Below are positions 26,246-35,935 of a stretch of 64,000 nucleotides of DNA, one piece after another. Source of the stretch: Micromonospora lutea (lineage in GTDB: Bacteria > Actinomycetota > Actinomycetes > Mycobacteriales > Micromonosporaceae); contig NZ_BOPB01000001.1 of the NCBI RefSeq assembly GCF_016863535.1, positions 186,001 through 250,000 on the forward strand, given 5' to 3'. The notes under the pieces are model-generated. The model searched no databases. It worked only from the letters and a program-made list of their open reading frames with translations, and had not been told where the DNA came from. Made by a program: the position numbers and the translations under genes. Every line of letters begins with the position of its first letter. The stretch's first letter is position 1.

Positions 26246-26300
26246 TGTTAGGAAGGGCCCCTTCCTATACACCAGGCGTTAGTAAGGGTCCCTTCCTTGC
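26246..26300. repeat. Intergenic palindromic repeat, family 1 (copy B)
   Basis: It contains TAGGAAGGGCCCCTTCCTA then, 18 bp on, TAGTAAGGGTCCCTTCCTT. Each core is itself nearly palindromic. It lies between two convergent genes, ending 2 bp before the accD stop. Confidence 0.7.
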
Positions 26301-26302
26301 AC

Positions 26303-27886
<1,584 letters not shown>

Positions 27887-27892
27887 CCTGGG

Positions 27893-27898
27893 AATATA
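27893..27898 (-). promoter_or_regulatory. -10 element (TATATT) of accD
   Basis: The minus-strand TATATT is 6 nt before GTG 27886, a near-consensus hexamer and the strongest leaderless -10 in the window. Confidence 0.6.
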
Positions 27899-27949
27899 AC
27901 GATGGTTCAGGTCGCCGCAGCTGTGCAGTTCGCCTCACCGCACTACCCG

Positions 27950-27955
27950 TAGGCT
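27950..27955 (+). promoter_or_regulatory. -10 element (TAGGCT) of birA
   Basis: TAGGCT is 6 nt before ATG 27962. It lies back to back with the accD promoter, so both genes are probably co-regulated from one small region. Confidence 0.5.
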
Positions 27956-27961
27956 GGCCGA

Positions 27962-28837
27962 ATGCCCGGCTCGCCGTACACCGATCTGGATCGCCCGCCG
28001 CTGTCGGCGGCCCGGCTGCGTCGGGCGCTGGTCGCGCCCTACGGTCCGTGGTCCCGGCTGGAGTTGCGGACGGAGACCGGGTCCACCAATGCGGACGTCG
28101 CTGAGGCGGCACGGAACGGCGAGCCGGAGGGCCTGGTCGTGGTGGCCGAACAGCAGACCGCGGGCCGGGGACGGCGTGGGCGGGTCTGGCAGTCGCCGCC
28201 GCGCGCCGGGATCGCCACCAGCGTGCTGCTGCGGCCGGGCGAGGCGGTGCCGACCCGGGGCTGGTCGCCGGCACCCCCGGCGGGGTACGGCTGGCTGCCG
28301 TTGCTGGCCGGTGTGGCGCTGGTCGAGGCGGTGACGCTGCTGGCCGAGCTGGAGGCCACCCTGAAGTGGCCGAACGACCTGCTCATCGGCGGTGCCAAGT
28401 GCGCCGGGATCCTCGCCGAGGGGGTGCCGGGGCCGGAGTTGAGTGACCCGCCCGCAGTCGTACTCGGTATCGGGCTGAACGTGACGCTGCGCGCCGACGA
28501 GCTACCGGAGCATCCCACCGGCCTGCCCGCCACCTCGCTGCAACTGGCCGGAGCGGCGGCCACCGACCGGGATCCGCTGTTGCGGGCCCTGCTCCGCTCG
28601 GTCGCCGACTGGTACGCCCGGTGGCGTGACGCGGGTGGGGACGCGACGGCCAGCGGGCTGCGGGAGGCGTACCTGGCAACCTGCGGCACCATCGGCCGCC
28701 AGGTCCGCGCCCAACTCCCCGACGGCACCGCCGTGACCGGCACCGCCACCGCCATCGACCCAAGCGGTCAACTCCTCCTCACCACCCCCACCGGCCAGCA
28801 CCCCCTAGCCGCCGCCGACATCCACCACCTCCGCTGA
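27962..28837 (+). CDS. birA: Biotin--[acetyl-CoA-carboxylase] ligase
   Basis: A 291-residue ligase with the nucleotide-loop motif GRGRRGRVWQSP at about 64, the segment LKWPNDLLIGGAKCAGILAE and a small C-terminal domain. It attaches biotin to the AccA carrier lysine. There is no N-terminal DNA-binding domain, so unlike E. coli BirA it should not act as a repressor. A C-rich tract begins right after the stop. Confidence 0.95.
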   Translation: MPGSPYTDLDRPPLSAARLRRALVAPYGPWSRLELRTETGSTNADVAEAARNGEPEGLVVVAEQQTAGRGRRGRVWQSPPRAGIATSVLLRPGEAVPTRGWSPAPPAGYGWLPLLAGVALVEAVTLLAELEATLKWPNDLLIGGAKCAGILAEGVPGPELSDPPAVVLGIGLNVTLRADELPEHPTGLPATSLQLAGAAATDRDPLLRALLRSVADWYARWRDAGGDATASGLREAYLATCGTIGRQVRAQLPDGTAVTGTATAIDPSGQLLLTTPTGQHPLAAADIHHLR

Positions 28838-28933
28838 CCCCCCTCCCCCCTCCTCCCCCTCCCGCCTCCTACCCCGTTGATCATGAGGTTGTTGTCGGCC
28901 CAGGTGCGTCCAGGCGACAACAACCTCATGATC
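28838..28933. repeat. Composite repeat: polypyrimidine tract plus 19-bp palindrome (family 2, copy 1)
   Basis: About 35 bp of C/T-only sequence is followed by inverted arms at 28879-28897 and 28915-28933 (GATCATGAGGTTGTTGTCG and exact complement, 17-nt loop). The same combination occurs in the opposite orientation at 50756-50892. Confidence 0.7.
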
Positions 28934-29038
28934 GGCGCGTAGGGCTTGGCGGGGGCGCGCAACGAGCCGCGTGGCGGATGTGGGGCGGTGGCGGTGGGGG
29001 GTTACCGTCTGCGCGTCCGTTCCTGCGAGGAGGTTTCC

Positions 29039-29596
29039 GTGGCGTTCCCCGAAGACGTGCTCACCGAGGATGAGCATGTCGTGTTGCACCTGCACCCGCA
29101 CTGGAAGGCGCTGATCCGACCGGTCGCGGTGCTGGTGCTGGCCATCGCGGCCGTGGTGGTCGGCGTGGTGTTCCTGCCGTCGGGTGGAAGCGGTTCCGTG
29201 ACGCTCGCGGTGATCGGCGGGCTGGCCCTGCTTGCCGTGCTGGTCCTTGCGGTGTTGCCGTACGTTTCCTGGCGCACCACGCACTACCTCTTCACCAATG
29301 AACGGGTCCTGCTCCAGCACGGTGTGTTCTCCCGGGAGCGCCGGGACATCCCGTTGAGCCGGGTCAACGACCACTCGATGAGTCAGCGTTTCGCCGGGCG
29401 GCTGCTGGGCTACGGCACTCTCACCATCGAGTCGGCCGGTGAGCGCGGGCAGTCGGTCCTGCACGACGTGCCCAGCGTCGACCGGGTCCAGACGAAGCTC
29501 TACGAACTCGTGGAGGCCTTCCACGACCGGCACTCGCTCGGTGATGGTGAACTCCGCGAGATTCTCAGCGAGCGCGACAAGAGCGCCGGGGCGTAA
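29039..29596 (+). CDS. PH-domain membrane protein (bPH2/DUF304 type)
   Basis: A 185-residue protein from GTG 29039, with GAGGAGG upstream. After a cytosolic start (VLTEDEHVVLHLHPHWKALI) come two membrane helices (about 25-75) and a bacterial PH-like domain recognisable by TTHYLFTNERVLLQHGVFSR, IPLSRVNDHSM and YGTLTIESAGERG. Members are small membrane regulators of unclear function. In the frame the earlier start would include a repeat region and is rejected. Confidence 0.88.
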   Translation: MAFPEDVLTEDEHVVLHLHPHWKALIRPVAVLVLAIAAVVVGVVFLPSGGSGSVTLAVIGGLALLAVLVLAVLPYVSWRTTHYLFTNERVLLQHGVFSRERRDIPLSRVNDHSMSQRFAGRLLGYGTLTIESAGERGQSVLHDVPSVDRVQTKLYELVEAFHDRHSLGDGELREILSERDKSAGA

Positions 29597-29623
29597 TCGC
29601 CGGGCGCCACCGCCGGCGGCCGG

Positions 29624-30337
29624 TCAGCGGCGGCGGAGGCGGCGGGGGGCCGGGGCTGGCTGCAACTGGGCGGCCAACTCGGCCTCCAACTCGGCGTCCA
29701 ACGCCGCCGTCAGCTCGGCCTCGTCGGGCAACGACGCGGCCCTCGGCTGGAGCGGCCGGGGAGTCACACCAGGCCGGGCGGGTGGTTGCTCCTCCTCAAG
29801 TTCCGTCACGGACTCGGCCAACTCGGCCACCGGGTCCATGCCGGCCATCGTGTCCCACTCGTCGCGGGGCAGGCCGTGCCAACGCTGCGTCGACTCGGCG
29901 GGGGCGGCGGGCTGGAAGACGAAGGTTCGGTACGACCAGAAGCGGAACAGGGTCGCCAGCACCACGCCGCCGGTCTTCGCGACGTTCAGCGCCAGCAGCC
30001 CGGTCACGCCCAGCCCGTACTTGGCGGCGGCGAGCACACCGAGTTCGATGAGCAGCCCAGCCCCGTTGAATAGGAAAAACAGGGCGTATTCCCGCTGCAT
30101 CGCAGATTTTGGACGATCCCGGTACGTCCAGTGTCGATTCATCAGGTACGACGTGATCGTGGCCACGATGGTCGCTACGACGGTTGCCTTCAGCTGACCG
30201 TCGACGAAGACCGTGAGTGCCAGTGCGTTGAACACGGCGTAATTGATGACCGTGTTGATGCCGCCGACCAGGCCGAATTTGAGTGCCTCGTGGATGAACT
30301 TCTGCCAACGCTCCGGCAGCAGACGGACGAGAGGCAT
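29624..30337 (-). CDS. GtrA-family membrane protein with acidic tail
   Basis: A 237-residue protein. The GtrA core (about 15-145) has four helices, with FGLVGGINTVINYAVFNAL, TSYLMNRHWTYRD and LFRFWSYRTFVF. GtrA proteins move or flip polyprenyl-phosphate-linked sugars for cell-surface glycan synthesis. The roughly 90-residue C-terminal tail rich in Glu/Ala/Pro is unusual. The start is ATG 30337, with TAAGGT 7 nt before it. A second GtrA gene lies 63 bp upstream on the same strand. Confidence 0.9.
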   Translation of the reverse strand: MPLVRLLPERWQKFIHEALKFGLVGGINTVINYAVFNALALTVFVDGQLKATVVATIVATITSYLMNRHWTYRDRPKSAMQREYALFFLFNGAGLLIELGVLAAAKYGLGVTGLLALNVAKTGGVVLATLFRFWSYRTFVFQPAAPAESTQRWHGLPRDEWDTMAGMDPVAELAESVTELEEEQPPARPGVTPRPLQPRAASLPDEAELTAALDAELEAELAAQLQPAPAPRRLRRR

Positions 30338-30344
30338 GCGCAAC

Positions 30345-30350
30345 ACCTTA
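30345..30350 (-). promoter_or_regulatory. -10 element (TAAGGT) of the first GtrA gene
   Basis: TAAGGT on the minus strand ends 7 nt before ATG 30337. It could alternatively be read as a ribosome-binding site (AAGGTG). Confidence 0.4.
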
Positions 30351-30400
30351 GGGCAGTGGGTCGGGGTCGGCTGGCTCCGACCGAACGAGTGGGCGGCAGG

Positions 30401-30940
30401 TCACGCCCGGCGGTCCTGGTTCTCTCCCGCGACGGATGGCGTTCCCGCTTCCACGAAGACGAACCGTCGGTACGACCAGAATCGGAACAGCGTGCCGAAC
30501 CCGGTGCCCACCACGAAGCTGGCGACGTTGTCGGCCAGTCGGGTCTGGAAGACCGCCGGCCAGATGCTGCCGAGCCCATAGTGGCTGATAGCCAGGCAGG
30601 CCACCGCGATGCCGAGGCCGACGGCGTTGAAGAAGAAGAAGAGCGCGTACTCGCGGGCCGGGTGGGAGCGCTTGCGATGTCGCCACGTCCAGAACCGGTT
30701 GCCCACGAAGGCGAAGGTCGCGGCGATGACCGTCGCGATCGTCTTGGCGGTGACCTGCTCGACGCCCTGTGGGCCGATCAGGTAGTTGAACAGGACGAAG
30801 TCGATGAGGAAGGCGACCCCGCCGACGGTCGCGAACTTGCTCATTTCCCGGACGAGATGACCGAAGCGGTCGATCAGGGAATGAACCAGACCCGGGCGGG
30901 TCTGCCGGGAGCCTGGCTCCCCGGTCATTGTGGCGGCCAC
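30401..30940 (-). CDS. GtrA-family membrane protein
   Basis: A 179-residue GtrA paralogue with the same signatures as its neighbour: KFATVGGVAFLIDFVLFNYL, FVGNRFWTWRHR, AREYALFFFFNAVGLGI and LFRFWSYRRFVFVE. The start is taken as GTG 30940 because TACGCT lies 6 nt before it; ATG 30928 is the alternative. The two GtrA proteins may act together or on different lipid-linked sugars. Confidence 0.9.
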   Translation of the reverse strand: MAATMTGEPGSRQTRPGLVHSLIDRFGHLVREMSKFATVGGVAFLIDFVLFNYLIGPQGVEQVTAKTIATVIAATFAFVGNRFWTWRHRKRSHPAREYALFFFFNAVGLGIAVACLAISHYGLGSIWPAVFQTRLADNVASFVVGTGFGTLFRFWSYRRFVFVEAGTPSVAGENQDRRA

Positions 30941-30946
30941 TGTGCG

Positions 30947-30952
30947 AGCGTA
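30947..30952 (-). promoter_or_regulatory. -10 element (TACGCT) of the second GtrA gene
   Basis: The minus-strand TACGCT is 6 nt before GTG 30940, at leaderless spacing. Confidence 0.45.
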
Positions 30953-31355
30953 CCGGTTGGCGGGCCCGGGAGCGGGTAGCAACGGGCACCGGGTGCACCG
31001 GTGCGGCGGCACGGACGGGCACGAACGGAGCGTGACGGGATCCGTGCGATCGGGTGTCGTTTTCCGTTTCGGTACGGCCGGTCGAAAAACCCCGCCGCAG
31101 TCCTTGGAAGGGTGCCGCCATCAGGAGGTCCGCCGGAGAATTTGCGTGAAACTGCGCGTGAAAGCGGGTAAAGGCTCGTGATGCCGCAGCGTGACCGCAC
31201 CTTGTGCAGTTCTTCACAACCAGTCCCACTGACTGGAGAGGTTGCTCGGTTTACGCTGAGGCCAATCCCAGGTTTCCACGACGGCGACCCGCATCGCGGC
31301 GCCAAGATTCGTGCACTCCATAGACCGGTCAGCGTCGACCACAAGGAGATGTGTC
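30953..31355. other. Long intergenic region upstream of pckG
   Basis: About 400 bp without a supported gene. A TACGCT at 31252-31257 is a possible -10 for pckG, giving a leader of about 90 nt. An 11-codon frame near 31148 is too weak to call. No riboswitch motif was recognised. Confidence 0.4.
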
Positions 31356-33206
31356 ATGGTTGCTCCGGCCACCGTTCGGGGTATCGATCAGGCCCCTACG
31401 TCCCACCCGAAACTCCTCGCCTGGGTCCGTGAGGTCGCTGAACTGACCACCCCTGACCAGGTCGTCTGGGTGGACGGGTCCGACCAGGAATGGCGTCGGC
31501 TCACCGACGAGCTGGTCGAAGCCGGGACGCTCATCCGGCTGAATCCCGAGAAGAGACCCAACTCCTTCTACGCGCGCACCGACCCGACGGACGTCGCCCG
31601 GGTCGAGGAACGCACCTACATCTGTTCCGTGGACGAGGCGGACGCCGGCCCCACCAACAACTGGATGGCGCCGGCCGAGATGAAGCGGACCATGACGGAG
31701 CTCTACCGCGGCTCGATGCGTGGGCGGACGATGTACGTCATCCCGTTCGTGATGGGTCCGGTCGAGGCCGAGAAGCCGATGTTCGGTGTGGAGATCACCG
31801 ACAGCCCGTATGTGGTCGCCTCCATGCGGATCATGACCCGGATGGGGGCCAAGATCCTGGAGGCGATGGGCGACGACGCGGACTTCGTGCACGCCCTGCA
31901 CTCGATCGGCGCGCCGCTGGCTCCCGGCCAGCAGGACGTGGCCTGGCCGTGCAACGACACCAAGTACATCTCCCACTTCCCGGAAACCCGCGAAATCTGG
32001 TCCTACGGCTCCGGGTACGGCGGTAACTCGCTGCTCGGCAAGAAGTGCTACTCCCTGCGTATCGCCAGCGTGATGGGGCGCGACGAGGGCTGGCTCGCCG
32101 AACACATGCTGATCCTGAAGATCACCTCGCCGGAGGGGCGGGTCTACCACATCGCCGGTGCCTTCCCGTCGGCCTGCGGCAAGACCAACCTGGCCATGCT
32201 GGAGCCGACCATCCCGGGTTGGAAGGTCGAGACGATCGGCGACGACATCGCCTGGATGCGGTTCGGTCCGGACGGACGGCTCTATGCGATCAACCCGGAG
32301 TACGGCCTGTTCGGCGTGGCCCCGGGAACCGACTGGAAGACCAACGCCAACGCCATGCGGACGCTGGAGCGAGGCAACTCCATCTTCACCAACGTCGCCC
32401 TCACCGACGACGGTGACATCTGGTGGGAGGGCATGGGTGAGCCGCCGGCCCACCTGATCGACTGGAAGGGCAACGACTGGACGCCGGAGAGCGAGAGCCT
32501 CTCCTCGCACGCGAACAGCCGGTTCTGCACCCCGATCACCCAGTGTCCGATCCTGGCGGAGGACTACTACAACCCGAACGGCGTACCGATCGACGCGATC
32601 CTGTTCGGTGGGCGACGTCGCGACACCGTGCCGCTGGTCACCGAGGCCCGGGACTGGGTGCACGGTGTCTACATGGGCGCCACGCTCTCCTCGGAGACCA
32701 CCGCCGCCGCGTCCGGCGCGGTCGGCGTGGTCCGCCGCGACCCGATGGCGATGCTGCCGTTCATCGGCTACCACGGCGGCGACTACTTCCGGCACTGGAT
32801 TGAGATGGGCAAGGGCGCCGACGGCGACGAGTCGAAGCTGCCCAAGGTCTACTACGTCAACTGGTTCCGCAAGGACCCGGAGGGCGGTTTCCTCTGGCCG
32901 GGCTTCGGCGAGAACTCGCGGGTGCTCAAGTGGATCATCGAGCGGATCGAGGGCCAGGCGGACGCCGTCGAGACCCCGATCGGCATGGTCCCGACCCTGG
33001 ACTCGCTGGACGTCGAGGGCCTGGACATGACGCCGGAGGACGTCCGCATCGCGCTGAAGGTGGACCCGGACGAGTGGCGGAACGAACTACCGCTCGTCAC
33101 CGAGTGGTTCGAGAAGTTCGGCGACAAGCTGCCCGGTGTCCTCTGGGCCGAGTTGGACGCCCTGCGGGCCAGACTCGACGCGGAGCAGCCGCAGCAGGGG
33201 GTGTGA
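31356..33206 (+). CDS. pckG: Phosphoenolpyruvate carboxykinase (GTP)
   Basis: A 616-residue cytosolic enzyme that converts oxaloacetate and GTP to PEP, CO2 and GDP. It carries the GTP-type signature [12 protein letters not shown] (P-loop), [12 protein letters not shown], the substrate region [19 protein letters not shown] and the C-terminal [11 protein letters not shown]. The start is ATG 31356, with AAGGAG at 31343-31348. PEP carboxylase (59603-62392) and GlpX in the same window make this region rich in gluconeogenic and anaplerotic functions. Confidence 0.97.
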   Translation: MVAPATVRGIDQAPTSHPKLLAWVREVAELTTPDQVVWVDGSDQEWRRLTDELVEAGTLIRLNPEKRPNSFYARTDPTDVARVEERTYICSVDEADAGPTNNWMAPAEMKRTMTELYRGSMRGRTMYVIPFVMGPVEAEKPMFGVEITDSPYVVASMRIMTRMGAKILEAMGDDADFVHALHSIGAPLAPGQQDVAWPCNDTKYISHFPETREIWSYGSGYGGNSLLGKKCYSLRIASVMGRDEGWLAEHMLILKITSPEGRVYHIAGAFPSACGKTNLAMLEPTIPGWKVETIGDDIAWMRFGPDGRLYAINPEYGLFGVAPGTDWKTNANAMRTLERGNSIFTNVALTDDGDIWWEGMGEPPAHLIDWKGNDWTPESESLSSHANSRFCTPITQCPILAEDYYNPNGVPIDAILFGGRRRDTVPLVTEARDWVHGVYMGATLSSETTAAASGAVGVVRRDPMAMLPFIGYHGGDYFRHWIEMGKGADGDESKLPKVYYVNWFRKDPEGGFLWPGFGENSRVLKWIIERIEGQADAVETPIGMVPTLDSLDVEGLDMTPEDVRIALKVDPDEWRNELPLVTEWFEKFGDKLPGVLWAELDALRARLDAEQPQQGV

Positions 33207-33237
33207 TCGACGCCGGATCCGGGCATCATCGGATCCC

Positions 33238-34116
33238 ATGAGGACGGCCGCCGAGACCGAGGTCCGGCGGCCGTCCGCCGTCCGGACCCTGACCGCGCTG
33301 TTGGCCGTGACGGCCGCAGCCACCGTCGTGGTTGAGGTGCTCAACTGGTGGTACGCGCCGGAGCAGGGGTTCGGGCTCGCCGTGCGCACCGGCTGGGCGA
33401 TGCTGCGCTCGTTCGGCTTCCTGCTGCTCATCGGGCATGTGCGTCGCGGCCGTACGGTGGCCCGCCCGTTCGGCCTGATCCTCGCCGTCACCACGGTCTT
33501 CGCGGTCGGTCGGCTGATCGTGCCCCGCCAGGGCGTACCGCCGTTGCCCGGTCTGCTCGGCTTCGCCCTGCTCACCGCGCTCTGCGCGACCGTGGTCTGG
33601 CTGTTGTACCGGTCGCCGGCGCTCGCCGGGCACCTGGTGCGGCACCGATCCCGGCTGGTGATCGACCGGACCGGCATCTCCTGGCGGGAAACGCCGCCCC
33701 GCCGGCCGGAAGCGAGCGCCTGGCTGTTGACCAGTCGGGTCGCGGCGTTCACGTACAGCCCGCTGATGCTGGTGCCGGCTCTGGTCGCCACCGCCTCGAT
33801 CCTGGACGGGCGGTTGCTCGCCGTACCCGCCGTGCTGCTCTGGCTGGGTGCCGGCATCGCGACCAGCTACCTGGTGCTGTTCTGCACGGCGTTCCTCATG
33901 CGCGGTCGGCGCTGGGCCGGCACACTGCTCATCGTGGTCACGGTCGCCGTGCTCGCCGTCGACCTGCCACTCTGCTGGTGGCTGCTCGGCGTCGACGGCC
34001 TGGTACGCGACGGCGCGCCACTTGTCGTCGCCGCCGCACTCACCATCTACGGCATCCGCCGCGCCGCCCACCCGACCCCACCCCACCCCCCACCCCCCAC
34101 CGCCCCACCTGCCTGA
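33238..34116 (+). CDS. Multi-pass membrane protein, hypothetical
   Basis: A 292-residue protein with about eight hydrophobic segments, starting at ATG 33238, 31 bp after pckG. No family motif is recognised. A central hydrophilic loop (HLVRHRSRLVIDRTG) separates two membrane halves. The last 15 residues are a Pro/His run (HPTPPHPPPPTAPPA) encoded by a C-rich tract, which may be an intergenic repeat tract that has been read into the gene. Confidence 0.7.
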   Translation: MRTAAETEVRRPSAVRTLTALLAVTAAATVVVEVLNWWYAPEQGFGLAVRTGWAMLRSFGFLLLIGHVRRGRTVARPFGLILAVTTVFAVGRLIVPRQGVPPLPGLLGFALLTALCATVVWLLYRSPALAGHLVRHRSRLVIDRTGISWRETPPRRPEASAWLLTSRVAAFTYSPLMLVPALVATASILDGRLLAVPAVLLWLGAGIATSYLVLFCTAFLMRGRRWAGTLLIVVTVAVLAVDLPLCWWLLGVDGLVRDGAPLVVAAALTIYGIRRAAHPTPPHPPPPTAPPA

Positions 34117-34290
34117 CCCCACCCCACCTCAGCCTCACCCCATCCCCGCCAGTCCCCATCCCCGTTACCTTTTTGATCGTCCCCAGCCGGGGACTGCTCG
34201 GTCGCCCGGCTCGGTATGGCTGACTGCCCCTGTCGTATGCATGATCCGGGGGGTGTTGTCGCCGGGCCGGGTGGCGTCGGCGGACCGCTG

Positions 34291-34401
34291 ATAGGGACCC
34301 GGCCACCCCGGTCCGGGGTAGGTCTCTCCGTAACGTGGATGCCGGCAGTCCGACGCTGTGACCAGCGGCCGAGCCAGGCCAAGCGGTGAGGAGGGCAGGC
34401 T
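34291..34401 (+). ncRNA. Candidate bridge RNA region of the IS110 element
   Basis: IS110-group elements encode a structured bridge RNA in the left non-coding end. This segment begins with a compact hairpin (ACCCCGG-T-CCGGGGT, with GACC/GGTC outside it) and has further short stems before the transposase start. In a circular intermediate the TTGACA at 35604-35609 would face it as a -35. The RNA itself is an inference. Confidence 0.4.
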
Positions 34402-35607
34402 GTGCACGACGGGTTCGGCGTCTTCATCGGACTCGACGTCGGCAAGGAAGGACACCACGCGGTCGCGTTGAACCGCGACGGCAGGCGGCTGCACGACGCG
34501 ACGCTGCCCAACACCGAGGCCGGGCTGCGGAAACTGTTCGACAAGCTGGGCCGGCACGGCCGGATCCTGGCCGTGGTCGACCAGCCCGCCTCGATCGGCG
34601 CGCTACCCGTCGCGGTCGCCCGCGCCTGCGGCCACCAGGTGGCCTACCTGCCCGGTCTGGTCATGCGCCGGCTGGCCGACCTGCACCCCGGCACCGCGAA
34701 GACCGATGCCCGCGACGCGTACGTCATCGCCGACGCCGCCCGCACCCTGCCCCACACACTGCGTCGGGTCGACACCGGCGACGAGGCCCTCGCGGAGCTG
34801 GAGGTGATGGTCGGCTACGACGACGACCTCGCCGGTGAGGTCACCCGCGTGGGCAACCGCATCCGGGGCCTGCTCACCCAGATCCACCCACCCCTGGAAC
34901 GCGTCCTCGGCCCGAAACTGCAGCACCCCGCCGTCCTGGAAGCCATCTCGCGGTGCGGCGGACCCACCGGACTCCGCAAGGCCGGCCGGGCGAAACTCAC
35001 CGAGATCGTCAAGGCCCGTGCGCCACGCATGGGCACCCGCCTGGTTGAACAGATCTTCACCGCTCTCGACGCGCAGACCGTCGTGGTCCCCGGCACCACC
35101 GCCGCCGAGACCGTCCTTCCCCGACTCGCCGACAGCCTGCGTGACCTGCTGCGCCAACGCGACCAGGTCGCCGAACAGGTCGAGGGGATGCTTGATGCGC
35201 ACCCTCTTGCCTCGGTCCTGACCTCGATGCCCGGCATCGGCGTCAGGACCGCAGCCCGCATCCTGCTCGAAGTCGGCGACGGCAGCTCGTTCCCCACCTC
35301 CGGCCACCTGGCCGCCTACGCCGGCCTGGCCCCGGTCACCCGCCGCTCCGGCACCAGCATCCGTGGCGAGCACCCACCAAAGGGCGGCAACAAGCAGCTG
35401 AAACGCGCGTTCTTCCTGTCCGCGTTCGCCGCGCTCGCCGACCCGCTCAGCCGCGCCTACTACGACCGCAAACGCGCTGAGGGCAAGAAGCACAACGCCG
35501 CCCTCATCTGCCTCGCCCGCCGCCGCGTCGACGTCCTCCACGCCATGCTGCGCACCCAACGGCCATACCAGCCCAAACCGGCGGACGAACCCCGCCTCGC
35601 CGCTTGA
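34402..35607 (+). CDS. IS110-family transposase (DEDD + Tnp_20)
   Basis: A 401-residue recombinase. The N-terminal RuvC-like DEDD domain has IGLDVGKEGHHAVAL, AVVDQPASIGALP and AKTDARDAYVIADAAR. The C-terminal Tnp_20 domain begins SMPGIGVRTAARILLEVGD and carries the conserved serine region RRSGTSIRGEHPPKGGNKQLK. All expected acidic residues are present, so the gene looks intact. The start is GTG 34402 behind GAGGAGGG. The TGA stop sits inside a TTGACA hexamer. Confidence 0.95.
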   Translation: MHDGFGVFIGLDVGKEGHHAVALNRDGRRLHDATLPNTEAGLRKLFDKLGRHGRILAVVDQPASIGALPVAVARACGHQVAYLPGLVMRRLADLHPGTAKTDARDAYVIADAARTLPHTLRRVDTGDEALAELEVMVGYDDDLAGEVTRVGNRIRGLLTQIHPPLERVLGPKLQHPAVLEAISRCGGPTGLRKAGRAKLTEIVKARAPRMGTRLVEQIFTALDAQTVVVPGTTAAETVLPRLADSLRDLLRQRDQVAEQVEGMLDAHPLASVLTSMPGIGVRTAARILLEVGDGSSFPTSGHLAAYAGLAPVTRRSGTSIRGEHPPKGGNKQLKRAFFLSAFAALADPLSRAYYDRKRAEGKKHNAALICLARRRVDVLHAMLRTQRPYQPKPADEPRLAA

Positions 35608-35644
35608 CACAACCCATAGGGACCCCCCCCGCGCTCCGCGCCCC

Positions 35645-35722
35645 AAGATCCGTACAACTTCCGGGATGTTGCTGCCTCAGCCGCCCCGGAGACAGCAACA
35701 TCAGGGAAGTTGTTCGGATCTT
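35645..35722. repeat. 78-bp interrupted palindrome (family 3)
   Basis: Arms run in three blocks: AAGATCCG, ACAACTTCC and GATGTTGCTG on the left, each matched by complements on the right (CAGCAACATC, GGGAAGTTGT, CGGATCTT) with single-base offsets. It would form a long hairpin. It lies beside the IS110 right end in a 328-bp gap with no gene. Confidence 0.65.
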
Positions 35723-35935
35723 GGCCAGCCTGGGGGAGCTGGTCGACGTTTCAGGGCCGAACTCCTTGCTCTGCTTCAACGGGCGCGCTGGATCCGGGAC
35801 GATCGCAGTGCGTGGGGTGAAGCAGAGCAAAGGCGGCGGAGCAGAGAGTTCCGCGCAGGCGAGGCGGGCAGGCGAGGCGGGACGGGGAGCAGCGGGACCG
35901 GCGGAGCAGCGGGACGGCGGACGGAAGGAGGGGCT

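Larger units (their letters stand above)
34291..35625 (+). mobile_element. IS110-family insertion sequence, bounded by a 10-bp direct repeat
   Basis: ATAGGGACCC occurs at 34291-34300 and again at 35616-35625, enclosing one complete IS110-type transposase and about 110 bp of upstream non-coding DNA. No terminal inverted repeats are seen, as expected for this family. The exact ends are inferred from the repeat. The element lies between the membrane protein gene and a flavoprotein gene, 19 bp from a long palindrome at 35645. Confidence 0.65.

Noticed and set aside
29770..30900. Tandem duplication at DNA level of the gtrA genes
   Set aside because: The proteins are similar but the nucleotide sequences are too diverged for a recent duplication.
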